Positions 21,057-29,203 of a DNA stretch of 38,711 nt are shown here, piece by piece. The translations under genes were made by a program, and so were the position numbers. The notes beneath the pieces are model-generated. The model was not told where the DNA came from, did no database searches, and saw nothing but the letters and a program-made list of their open reading frames with translations. Position 1 is the stretch's first letter. Each line of letters starts with the position of its first letter. This stretch comes from an uncultured Alphaproteobacteria bacterium (GTDB taxonomy: Bacteria > Pseudomonadota > Alphaproteobacteria > HIMB59 > GCA-002718135). The stretch spans positions 1 to 38,711 of the forward strand of contig CABYRE010000010.1 of NCBI GenBank assembly GCA_902521325.1, in the 5' to 3' direction.

Positions 21057-22286
21057 ATGAATACAATTTTACTTGGAAATTTAATCAAAATAAGATGGAT
21101 AGCAATTTTTGGTCAGGTCTTAGCAATTTTTTTTGTATCATTTGTCATAAAAATTCAAATTCCCTTTTTTGAAACTCTTACAATAATCTTACTATCAGTA
21201 GCAGTAAATTTTTATTCTTATTATGAAGAAAGAAAAAATAAATCTATTAGCAACACAAAAGCTTTTTCATATTTACTTTTTGATACCTTGCAATTAGGTT
21301 TTTTATTATTTTTGACAGGAGGAATAATTAATCCTTTTTCAATATTAATTTTAGCACCAGTCATTACATCTGCATCATATCTTCCTGCATTAATGACAGT
21401 TATTCTCTCAACTATCTCAATAATTATTATAATAATATTAAATTTTATTTATATCCCTCTTGATCTAGGGCCTAAATTTTTTTTACCAAATCTTTATAGT
21501 TTTGGTTTAGTTGCCTCATTAATTATTACAGTAATTTTTATTGCTATCTATGCCTATTTATTTGCAAGTTCATCGAGAAAAATTTCAAATGCACTTTCAG
21601 TTTCAAAACTACAAATTCTAAATCAAAAGAAAATGACGGAAGTAGGCTCTCTCAGTGCTGCTGCAGCTCATGAATTGGGTACTCCACTTAATACAATATT
21701 TTTAATTTTAAATGATTTATTAAAAGAAAAAAAATTAATTGAAGATAAAAATATAGTTAAAGATATTGTTTTGCTAAAATCACAAGCAGAAAGATGTAAA
21801 GAAATATTACAAAGGTTTTCTAAAAACCCTCTTAAATTAAAAGACAATTTTTTAGAAAAAGTAAAAATATCTGATTTAATTAAAATAAACTTTGATAAAT
21901 TTAATAAAAATAAAAATCTAACTTTAAAAATTAATCCTTCAGAGTCTGAGCCTGAAATTCTTTATAGAGACGAAATAATGTATGCTTTGGGTAACATAAT
22001 CCAAAATTCAATATACTACTCTATCAATACAACTAAAGTTGAATTAAACTATGAAAAAACAATAGTTAAAATAACCATATCAGATGATGGAAATGGCTTT
22101 TCTAAAGATATAATTGATAAATTAGGTGAGCCATATGTTTCGAAAAATAATCAGGGAATGGGATTAGGTATATTTATTGCAAAAAACCTAATTGAAAATA
22201 TGGGAGGTAACCTTGATTTTTATAATTCTAAAGATAACAATGCTGTTGTTGAAATTAATTTCGATAACTCTATCTTAAATATATGA
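21057..22286 (+). CDS. regB: RegB/PrrB-type redox sensor histidine kinase
   Basis: RegB kinases sense the redox state of the quinone pool and cytoplasm and phosphorylate RegA to control respiratory and other energy genes. The 409-residue protein has about six N-terminal membrane helices (to about residue 170). A loop contains GGIINPF at 88-94, matching the GGxxNPF quinone-binding heptapeptide of RegB. The H-box 'GSLSAAAAHELGTPLNTI' has His205, and 'LKSQAERCKEIL' carries Cys247, corresponding to the redox-active Cys of RegB. The HATPase domain has 'GNIIQNSIYYS', 'DDGNGF' and 'GMGLGIFIA'. It overlaps the RegA-like gene by four bases. Both sensory features appear intact. Confidence 0.93.
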   Translation: MNTILLGNLIKIRWIAIFGQVLAIFFVSFVIKIQIPFFETLTIILLSVAVNFYSYYEERKNKSISNTKAFSYLLFDTLQLGFLLFLTGGIINPFSILILAPVITSASYLPALMTVILSTISIIIIIILNFIYIPLDLGPKFFLPNLYSFGLVASLIITVIFIAIYAYLFASSSRKISNALSVSKLQILNQKKMTEVGSLSAAAAHELGTPLNTIFLILNDLLKEKKLIEDKNIVKDIVLLKSQAERCKEILQRFSKNPLKLKDNFLEKVKISDLIKINFDKFNKNKNLTLKINPSESEPEILYRDEIMYALGNIIQNSIYYSINTTKVELNYEKTIVKITISDDGNGFSKDIIDKLGEPYVSKNNQGMGLGIFIAKNLIENMGGNLDFYNSKDNNAVVEINFDNSILNI

Positions 22287-22810
22287 ATATGAAATTACTG
22301 ATTGTAGATGATGACCTTCCTTTTAGAGAAAGACTTACAAGATCTATGGAAAAAAAAGGATTTGAAGTAATATCGTCTCCAGGTTTTAAAGACTCAATAG
22401 CAAAGGTTAATGATAACAACTTTGATTATGCAGTTGTTGATATGAGATTAGAAGATGGGTCTGGATTAGAATTAGTAAAAGAACTGCAAAAGATTAGTCC
22501 CCAAACCAAATCACTTCTTCTAACCGGTTATGGAAATATCGCAACTGCAGTAGCTGCAATTAAATCAGGAGCAATCGACTATCTCCCAAAACCAGCAGAA
22601 ATTGATCAAATTTATGATGCTCTTACTAATTCGAAAGAAATACTACCTCCACCACCAGAAAATCCAATGACAGCAGATCGAATTAGATGGGAACATATTC
22701 AAAGAGTGTTTATACAGTGTAATAGAAATGTATCTGAAACGGCTAGAAGATTAAGAATGCATAGACGTACATTACAGAGAATACTGAATAAACATGCCCC
22801 AAAAGAATAG
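22283..22810 (+). CDS. regA: RegA/PrrA/ActR-type response regulator
   Basis: This is the DNA-binding partner of the upstream RegB-like kinase. The 175-residue protein has a receiver domain with the acidic pair Asp10/Asp11, the phosphoacceptor Asp53 in 'VVDMRLEDGSG', the conserved Thr in 'LLTGYG' and Lys in 'YLPKP'. A Pro-rich hinge ('PPPPENP') leads to a Fis-type helix-turn-helix ending 'VSETARRLRMHRRTLQRIL', very close to the almost invariant RegA DNA-binding helix. The ATG at 22283 overlaps the regB stop (ATGA); a second ATG two codons on is an alternative. Its last 17 bases overlap the glycosyltransferase gene. Confidence 0.94.
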   Translation: MNMKLLIVDDDLPFRERLTRSMEKKGFEVISSPGFKDSIAKVNDNNFDYAVVDMRLEDGSGLELVKELQKISPQTKSLLLTGYGNIATAVAAIKSGAIDYLPKPAEIDQIYDALTNSKEILPPPPENPMTADRIRWEHIQRVFIQCNRNVSETARRLRMHRRTLQRILNKHAPKE

Positions 22811-23825
22811 TACAACCTTATCAATAGTAATACCTGTTTTTAATGAAGTTAACTTTCTTGAAGAACTCTTCGATCAAATAAAAAAATTTTTTAATAATGA
22901 ATATACTGAAATTATTTTTGTTGATGATGGTTCAGAAGATGGCACCTCCAACTTATTAGCAGAATTAAAAAAAAAGAATAACTACAAATTTTCATTTAAA
23001 ATTATAAGACTCGATAAAAATTCAGGTAAAGGAAAAGCAATTCAGATAGGTATAAAAAATTCAAATGGAGTATATGTTTTGCTTCAAGATGCAGATTTAG
23101 AATTAGACTGCAAAGATGCTAAAGAAATGTTTGAAATGATTTCTACTAAAAAAGATATAAAATGTATTTTTGGTAGTAGATATTTATCAGGCAAATTAAA
23201 GAAAAATAATTATTTATTTAATAACCTTGTAGCAAAAATAAATTCCTTAATATTCAATGTATTTTTTTCACAATCATTAAGTGATGTTCATTGTGGATTA
23301 AAAATTTTTCACAGAAGTGTTATAGAAAAAATTCAACTTAGTATAAATGATTTTGGTATTGAGATAGATCTAGCCTCACAAATAGTAAGAAACAATTTTT
23401 TTATTTATGAATATGGTGTTTCATATTTTTTTAGATCAAAAGCTCAAGGAAAAAAAATTACATGGATTGATGGTTTAAAATCTTTTTACTATCTTTTTAA
23501 AGTAAGATTTTTAGATAATTCTGCTTCAACCAATTTATCAATTGCATATTCTTCAGTTTATATGGCATTTGTAGGATCATATTTTGGTATGGGATTGGGA
23601 AATATTTTATTTATAATTATTTTTTTTATTTTAGGTTCTATATTAGGAATTCATTTTAAGATTTTATCTTCCACAATAATATTTCTTTTTATTTTTTTTG
23701 GTTCATTATTTGGTAAAGGCAATGGAACAACATTAGCTGTAATAATTTTCTTTTTATTAGGTTTATTTGCAGCTCGAAAATCTAAAAGACTTTTTTCAAA
23801 ATCAAAGCTTAGTAATTATTTTTAA
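22794..23825 (+). CDS. Family 2 glycosyltransferase with C-terminal membrane segments
   Basis: The 343-residue protein is a GT-A fold transferase of the dolichol-phosphate-mannose-synthase-like group, which moves a sugar from a nucleotide donor to a polyprenyl phosphate or related lipid carrier. The N-terminal domain has 'LSIVIPVFNEVNFL', 'EIIFVDDGSEDGT' and 'VLLQDADLELD' (the DxD-like metal site), followed by 'FGSRYLSG' and 'DVHCGLKIF'. From about residue 255 to 330 there are two to three hydrophobic segments, ending in a basic tail. It overlaps regA by 17 bases and converges with the O-antigen-ligase-like gene with a 17-base overlap. The neighbour suggests a role in surface glycan assembly, but the sugar and acceptor cannot be told. 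Confidence 0.88.
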   Translation: MPQKNSTTLSIVIPVFNEVNFLEELFDQIKKFFNNEYTEIIFVDDGSEDGTSNLLAELKKKNNYKFSFKIIRLDKNSGKGKAIQIGIKNSNGVYVLLQDADLELDCKDAKEMFEMISTKKDIKCIFGSRYLSGKLKKNNYLFNNLVAKINSLIFNVFFSQSLSDVHCGLKIFHRSVIEKIQLSINDFGIEIDLASQIVRNNFFIYEYGVSYFFRSKAQGKKITWIDGLKSFYYLFKVRFLDNSASTNLSIAYSSVYMAFVGSYFGMGLGNILFIIIFFILGSILGIHFKILSSTIIFLFIFFGSLFGKGNGTTLAVIIFFLLGLFAARKSKRLFSKSKLSNYF

Positions 23826-25131
23826 ATTTACTAAGGCACATACATAATCCAATAATAAAAAATGAAGTCACACCAAACCAATTTTTAATTAAACTCCCTG
23901 TCGACATTATTGGCCAAAACATATTTAACAAAATAACTAATGAAATAATTTTATATTTTTTATCGCCAGTATTATTAATTATAAATTTAATTAAAAAATA
24001 TAAGTAAAGTATAAAAGAAATAAATACAATTATTCCACCTTCGGTTAGCCATTGAATATAAATATTATGTGGATGTGACGCGCATTCATAATTTACCATT
24101 AATATTTTATAAAAGTCATTAGATTCACATAAATATTTAAAATTATTAATTCCGATTCCTGTAATAGGGTTATCCAAAAACATCCTGTAAGATAATTTAT
24201 AAATTTCACCATATGCTGATGTACTAAAGTTTTTAATTACTTCAAAAAAACTAGGTTGAATATTAATTATTTTTGAACATAATGTTTCAGTATCATTTTC
24301 ACATTGATAAAATTTTTCTATTTTTTGACCTTGATGATATTCAGTAGACTCAATTATTTTATAGTCATTATAAAATGGGTGTAAATAAATAGCTAAAAAT
24401 ATAAATAAAGTTCCAATCAAAATTGATAATATAATAGATTTTCTAAATCCATTTAAAAAAATAAATAATGCAATTAAGCTTAAGGAGTATGTTGCAAATG
24501 CCATTCTTTCTCCGGATACATAACAAACTAATATTATTGAAGAAAGGTAAAGCGACTGAATAAATATATTATTATTAAATTTTTTTATAGATATAAGAAA
24601 AACAAATCCAAATAAACCAAACTTAGATACATAGGATCCCGGAATTAATTCATCTCCAAAAGGCCCAGTTAATCTCCCATACCAGTTTGATTTAAAACCT
24701 AACAAATCTTTTCCAAATCCTTCCTTAGATGTATAATTTATGAATTGATAAAGTGTATCTATGCTAACAAATACAACAAGTAAAAAAATAATTAATAATG
24801 ATCTTTCAAAAACTTTTTTGTTTTCAAAAAAAACTAAATAACAAAAAAATGGTATTAATAAAAATCTTATAAAAATTAAAGAATCTTGGAAAGAATTATT
24901 TTTATTGTATGCAAAAAAACTTATTAATATTAAACTTAACCAGAATATTATTGAAATTCTGAATAAATTTAATTTTATAAAATTTTCATATTCTTTTTGA
25001 TAAAAAATATAAAATATTCCAAATAATACTCCTAATATTATTACAATATCCGGTATTGCAGGGCCAGTAATTAAAAATAAAGGGATTAGCAAATAAAGGT
25101 AAATTATTAAATTTTTAGACTGCAGTATCAT
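23809..25131 (-). CDS. O-antigen ligase / polymerase-like membrane protein (Wzy_C family)
   Basis: The 440-residue protein is mostly hydrophobic, with about ten to twelve predicted membrane helices and one large loop (about residues 255-345). The loop region and what follows contain 'MFLDNPITGIGINNFKYLC' and 'ASHPHNIYIQWLTEGG', the hallmark of the WaaL/Wzy_C superfamily, whose members join or polymerise lipid-linked glycans. 'SGERMAF' earlier in the protein is also typical. Three or more cysteines in the periplasmic loop could form disulfides. Its ATG overlaps the end of the ABC ATPase gene by 17 bases. Ligase and polymerase cannot be separated on sequence alone. Confidence 0.85.
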   Translation of the reverse strand: MILQSKNLIIYLYLLIPLFLITGPAIPDIVIILGVLFGIFYIFYQKEYENFIKLNLFRISIIFWLSLILISFFAYNKNNSFQDSLIFIRFLLIPFFCYLVFFENKKVFERSLLIIFLLVVFVSIDTLYQFINYTSKEGFGKDLLGFKSNWYGRLTGPFGDELIPGSYVSKFGLFGFVFLISIKKFNNNIFIQSLYLSSIILVCYVSGERMAFATYSLSLIALFIFLNGFRKSIILSILIGTLFIFLAIYLHPFYNDYKIIESTEYHQGQKIEKFYQCENDTETLCSKIINIQPSFFEVIKNFSTSAYGEIYKLSYRMFLDNPITGIGINNFKYLCESNDFYKILMVNYECASHPHNIYIQWLTEGGIIVFISFILYLYFLIKFIINNTGDKKYKIISLVILLNMFWPIMSTGSLIKNWFGVTSFFIIGLCMCLSKFKNNY

Positions 25132-26053
25132 TTTTATTAACTACTTTAATAAAGACGTCTTCTAAATCACCTTCAGAAGTATTAATTTCTTTAAATTCAA
25201 TCTCATTATTATTTAAAATATCAATAATTTTTTTTATGTTAGTTTTATTTTTATCATAACTTAATTTTAGAATATTGTTTATAATTATTGGTTTGAATTC
25301 ATTCAAGTTTTTAGGTATGTTTACTTTTTTATTTAAAACAAAGGAAACTGACTTAGTAGAAATAATATTTAAAAGATTATTTTTTGATCCCTCAATAACT
25401 ACTTTACCAGAATTGATAATAGTCATATTATCACATAAATTTTCAGCTTCTTCTAAATAATGAGTTGTTAAGCAAATAGTCTTTCCTTGTTTACTTATTC
25501 TTTTGATGTAATCCCAAACTGAAGTCCTTATATCAATATCAACTCCCGCTGTAGGTTCATCTAAAATAATCATTTCAGGATCATGGACTAATGCTTTGCC
25601 TATAAGTAACCTGCGTCTCATCCCACCTGACAAGGTTCTTGCATATGCATTTCTTTGATCAGTCAATTTCAAGTTATAAAGAATTTCATCAGTTTTTCTT
25701 TTTCTTTTAGGTACACCATATAAACCTGCTTGAAGTTCCAGTAACTCAGCTGGAGAAAAAAAAGGATCTATATTGAGTTCTTGAGGTACTATTCCTATTT
25801 TGAATTTACTTAATTTAATATTTTCATCAATATTTACTCCACAAATTTTAACATAGCCTGAGTTTTTCTTTACTAAACCTCCAAGAATATTTATGAAAGT
25901 TGATTTACCAGCTCCATTAGGTCCTAGCAAACCATGAATTGTACCTTTTTCTATTTTGATACTAAAATCAATTAATGCATTAACTTTTTGAGTTTTTTTA
26001 TAGAAAACTTTATTTACATTTTTAGCTTCAATTGAATATTTATAATCTGACAT
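25115..26053 (-). CDS. ABC-2-type exporter ATP-binding protein (CcmA/NodI/DrrA-like)
   Basis: The 312-residue protein is an ABC ATPase with Walker A GPNGAGKS at 44-51, the Q-loop in 'GIVPQELNID', the signature 'LSGGMRRRLLIGKAL', Walker B 'MIILDEPTAGVD' and the switch His in 'TTHYLEEAE'. The C-terminal extension (about 220-312) ends 'EGDLEDVFIKVV', typical of ATPases paired with ABC-2 permeases. Such pairs export lipids, polysaccharides or drugs. No permease gene is adjacent: the following gene is the O-antigen-ligase-like protein and the upstream one is the divergent polA. The overlap with the ligase-like gene suggests a link to envelope glycans, but this is inference. Confidence 0.92.
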   Translation of the reverse strand: MSDYKYSIEAKNVNKVFYKKTQKVNALIDFSIKIEKGTIHGLLGPNGAGKSTFINILGGLVKKNSGYVKICGVNIDENIKLSKFKIGIVPQELNIDPFFSPAELLELQAGLYGVPKRKRKTDEILYNLKLTDQRNAYARTLSGGMRRRLLIGKALVHDPEMIILDEPTAGVDIDIRTSVWDYIKRISKQGKTICLTTHYLEEAENLCDNMTIINSGKVVIEGSKNNLLNIISTKSVSFVLNKKVNIPKNLNEFKPIIINNILKLSYDKNKTNIKKIIDILNNNEIEFKEINTSEGDLEDVFIKVVNKNDTAV

Positions 26054-26086
26054 TTATTTAAAATCTTATATATATTTATTTTTACA
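26054..26086. promoter_or_regulatory. 33-base divergent promoter region between the ABC ATPase gene and polA
   Basis: Only 33 bases separate the two divergent start codons. The alternating TATATATAT at 26067-26075 can serve as a -10 element on either strand, placing polA initiation within a few bases of its ATG. Both -35 regions would have to lie near or inside the opposite gene. No Shine-Dalgarno sequence precedes polA. Confidence 0.4.
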
Positions 26087-28828
26087 ATGAATAAAAAGAG
26101 TAGATTGATATTAGTTGATGGTTCTGCATACATTTTTAGAGCTTATTATGGTCTTCCTCCAATGAATCGTGCAGACGGCACACCAATCAATGCAGTTTTT
26201 GGATTTACTAACATGCTTGTGAAACTGATTGAAGATTATAGTGATGATAAAATGATTGTTATTTTTGATGCTGCAAGAGAAAACTTTAGAAATAAAATTT
26301 ATCCAGAATATAAAGCAAATAGAGGAGAAGCTCCTGACGATTTAATTCCACAATTTCCATTAATTAGAGAATGTGTAAAAAGCTTTAATATCCCTCAAAT
26401 AGAAATAGAAGGATTTGAAGCTGATGATTTAATTGCTACTTATGTAAAGTTGGCTGAAAAAGATGAAATTGAGACTATCATAGTTTCCTCAGATAAAGAT
26501 TTAATGCAACTTGTTGGCAGTAAAGTAACAATGCTTGATCCAATGAAAAATAAAAAAATTGAGATAAAGGATGTTGTGGAAAAATTTGGAGTTAAACCTA
26601 ATAAAGTTATTTTTATACAAGCTTTAACAGGTGATAAAGTAGATAATATTCCAGGCGCACCTGGAATTGGCCCTAAGACAGCTTCCCAATTAATAAATGA
26701 ATTTAATGATATTGATGGTTTAATTAAAAATCTTGATAAAATTAAACAAGAAAAAAGAAGAAATATATTAAAAGAATCAGAAAATGATATTAGATTAAGT
26801 TTAAAACTTGTAACACTTAAAAATGATGTCCAGATACCTGACAGTATTAATAGAATTAGAACTTATAATGAATTAAAAAATGAAAATAATAATATCTTTA
26901 ATTTTCTTAAAGAGCAGGGCTTCAGATCAACATCTGAAAGATTAAAATCTAATTCTTTTATATCTAGTGATAATAATAATATTGTTCCAAAAAAAGAAAT
27001 AGAACCAAAATATCTATTAATTAATGCAAAGAATAATTTTGAAAAAGTTTTACGAGAAATTGAAAAAAAAGGCATATGCGCTATAGATACTGAAACTAAT
27101 TCACTAGATATAGAAAAAGCTAAATTAGTTGGTATATCAATTTGTTGTAGTGAAAATATTTCTTATTATATTCCTATAAACCATACCAGTTTAGATGGTT
27201 CTAAAAAAATTGATAACCAGTTAGAGGAAAAATATGTAATTAATCATATTAACAAAATATGTGAAAATGAATCTATCTTAAAAATTGGGCAAAATATAAA
27301 ATATGATATTAGAATTTTAAATAAGTATGGAGTAATTTTTAATTCAATTGCAGATACAATGTTAATTTCATATTCAATTGATAATGGAATTTTTAAACAT
27401 AATTTAGATGATCTATCATTTAATCACTTAAATCATACTACAATTAAGTATAAGGAAGTTGTTGGAACAGGGAAAAATGAAATTACTTTCGATAAAGTAA
27501 CTATTGATAAAGCAATTAATTATGCTGCAGAAGATTCTCTATTAACATTCAGGCTTTTTCATTATCTTTATCCTCGTTTAATAAAAGAAAAGGCTAATTT
27601 TGTTTATCAAAATATAGATTTACCTCTTGTAGAGGTATTATCTTCAATCGAAGCAAATGGCATTGAGGTAAATAAAGAGTTTTTAACAAGTCTTAGTAAT
27701 GAATTTGAAAATGAAAGTAAAAAACTTGAAAAGAATATTTATAAACTTTCAAAAGAAGAATTCAATATAGGCTCACCTAAACAATTAGGAGAGATATTAT
27801 TTGTTAATCTCAAAATACCTGGCGGTAAAAAAACAAAATCAGGAACATATTCTACTGATTCATCAACTCTAAATAATTTAGCCTTAGATGGATTTGAAAT
27901 TGCACAACTCGCTCTTGATTGGAGAGAATTAACAAAACTTAAATCAACTTATACAGATGCTTTATTTAGATTAACAGATGATAAAAGCAGAGTTCATACA
28001 TCATTTGGTTTAGCTAATACTTTAACAGGTCGATTAAGTTCTACAGATCCAAATCTTCAAAATATCCCAATTAGAACAGAAAATGGAAAAAAAATAAGAA
28101 CAGCTTTTGTTAGTGGAAAAGGAAAAAAATTAGTCAGTTTCGATTATTCTCAAATAGAGCTTAGATTAGCCGCAGAAATTTCTAGTGATAAAAATTTTAT
28201 TAAAGCTTTTAAAAACAATGAAGATATTCATGCATCAACTGCTAAAGAAATATTTAATTTAAACGATAGTCAAATAAACAACGATTATAGAAGAAAAGCA
28301 AAAGCAATTAATTTTGGTATTTTATATGGAATCAGTCCATATGGTTTAGCTAAACAACTTGATATTTCCAATACAGAAGCAAAAGATTATATAAATGAGT
28401 ATTTTATTAAATATCCAAAAATTAAAAAATATATGGAGCATCAAATTGATTTCGCAAAAACAAATCAATACGTTGAAACAATTTTTAAAAGGAAAATTAA
28501 TATTAAGGGAATTGCCGATAAGAATTTTGCTGTTAGAGGTTTTGCAGAAAGACAAGCTATTAATGCACCAATCCAAGGTAGTGCAGCAGACATTATTAAG
28601 TTAGCAATGATTGAAATTCATAAGGAAATAAAACTTAAAAATATTGAGGCTGAAATGCTTTTACAAGTACATGATGAACTAATCTTTGAAGTTGAAACTA
28701 AAAAATATGACAATTTAGTAAGTAATGTAAAAAAGATTATGGAGTCTGTACATTTAAAATACAAAGATTTTTCAGTTCCACTCACTGTTGATTTTGGTGC
28801 TGGTGATCATTGGGGACAGGCACATTAG
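26087..28828 (+). CDS. polA: DNA polymerase I
   Basis: Pol I removes RNA primers and fills repair gaps. The 913-residue protein carries all three activities. The N-terminal 5'-3' exonuclease (about 1-290) has 'LVDGSAYIFRAYYG', 'EADDLIATY' and 'GDKVDNIPGAPGIGPKTA'. The 3'-5' exonuclease has an intact DTE at 334-336 and a later 'YAAEDS' motif, so proofreading is probably active, unlike in some reduced bacteria. The polymerase domain has motif A 'FDYSQIELR' (Asp686), the O-helix 'RRKAKAINFGILYG' and motif C HDE at 862-864. A small basic gene follows after 10 bases. Confidence 0.97.
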   Translation: MNKKSRLILVDGSAYIFRAYYGLPPMNRADGTPINAVFGFTNMLVKLIEDYSDDKMIVIFDAARENFRNKIYPEYKANRGEAPDDLIPQFPLIRECVKSFNIPQIEIEGFEADDLIATYVKLAEKDEIETIIVSSDKDLMQLVGSKVTMLDPMKNKKIEIKDVVEKFGVKPNKVIFIQALTGDKVDNIPGAPGIGPKTASQLINEFNDIDGLIKNLDKIKQEKRRNILKESENDIRLSLKLVTLKNDVQIPDSINRIRTYNELKNENNNIFNFLKEQGFRSTSERLKSNSFISSDNNNIVPKKEIEPKYLLINAKNNFEKVLREIEKKGICAIDTETNSLDIEKAKLVGISICCSENISYYIPINHTSLDGSKKIDNQLEEKYVINHINKICENESILKIGQNIKYDIRILNKYGVIFNSIADTMLISYSIDNGIFKHNLDDLSFNHLNHTTIKYKEVVGTGKNEITFDKVTIDKAINYAAEDSLLTFRLFHYLYPRLIKEKANFVYQNIDLPLVEVLSSIEANGIEVNKEFLTSLSNEFENESKKLEKNIYKLSKEEFNIGSPKQLGEILFVNLKIPGGKKTKSGTYSTDSSTLNNLALDGFEIAQLALDWRELTKLKSTYTDALFRLTDDKSRVHTSFGLANTLTGRLSSTDPNLQNIPIRTENGKKIRTAFVSGKGKKLVSFDYSQIELRLAAEISSDKNFIKAFKNNEDIHASTAKEIFNLNDSQINNDYRRKAKAINFGILYGISPYGLAKQLDISNTEAKDYINEYFIKYPKIKKYMEHQIDFAKTNQYVETIFKRKINIKGIADKNFAVRGFAERQAINAPIQGSAADIIKLAMIEIHKEIKLKNIEAEMLLQVHDELIFEVETKKYDNLVSNVKKIMESVHLKYKDFSVPLTVDFGAGDHWGQAH

Positions 28829-28838
28829 AATACATTAT

Positions 28839-28967
28839 ATGGAAATAAAAAAAAAAATTAAGAAAAGAAATCCCTTTGCTCAAGATTTAAAACTACCTAA
28901 GTACAAACAAAGAATTGTTAGAAATAAAAAAACTTACTCAAGAAAAGGAAAAAAAAAGGTTATTTAG
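28839..28967 (+). CDS. Small basic protein resembling ribosome-rescue factor ArfA
   Basis: A 42-codon open frame starts with ATG 10 bases after polA and ends TAG at 28965-28967. The product is very basic. After a Lys-rich start it reads NPFAQDLKLPKYKQR at 11-25, followed by a core with IVRNKK and YSRKGKKK. This is the layout of ArfA (E. coli core '[27 protein letters not shown]'), which recruits RF2 to ribosomes stalled without a stop codon when trans-translation fails. The C-terminal hydrophobic tail of full-length E. coli ArfA is absent, as in its active truncated form. It probably shares the polA transcript. It overlaps the stop of the convergent glutaredoxin gene by four bases. The coding call is fairly secure; the family assignment is by eye. 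Confidence 0.62.
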   Translation: MEIKKKIKKRNPFAQDLKLPKYKQRIVRNKKTYSRKGKKKVI

Positions 28968-29203
28968 AATTCTTCGTCAAAGGTATTCATTTCAAACCAT
29001 TTTTCAAGTTCATGATACCCTCCAATTTTTTCACCATTTAAAATTATTTGGGGAAAGGTTTTAGCGTTCGGAAACTTTTCAAAAAAATCTTCTCTCGTAT
29101 AATCTGTATCAAGCATATAAATCTTTGGATTAAATTTAGCTAACCGTAGTTTAGCTCTATCACAGTATCCACAATTAGTTTTAGAGTATATCTCTGCTTC
29201 CAT
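28964..29203 (-). CDS. grxC: Glutaredoxin, probable reductant for ribonucleotide reductase
   Basis: Glutaredoxins pass electrons from glutathione to targets such as ribonucleotide reductase. From the ATG at 29203 the protein is 79 residues, with the dithiol active site CGYC at 11-14, the cis-Pro loop 'TFPQIILNG' and 'IGGYHELEKW', all typical. An in-frame TTG at 29206 would add one residue; I prefer the ATG, whose first base is the last base of the nrdB stop (TGATG). Position at the end of nrdA-nrdB strongly suggests it serves the reductase. The gene symbol is by family resemblance; the active site CGYC differs from the common CPYC. Confidence 0.9.
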   Translation of the reverse strand: MEAEIYSKTNCGYCDRAKLRLAKFNPKIYMLDTDYTREDFFEKFPNAKTFPQIILNGEKIGGYHELEKWFEMNTFDEEF

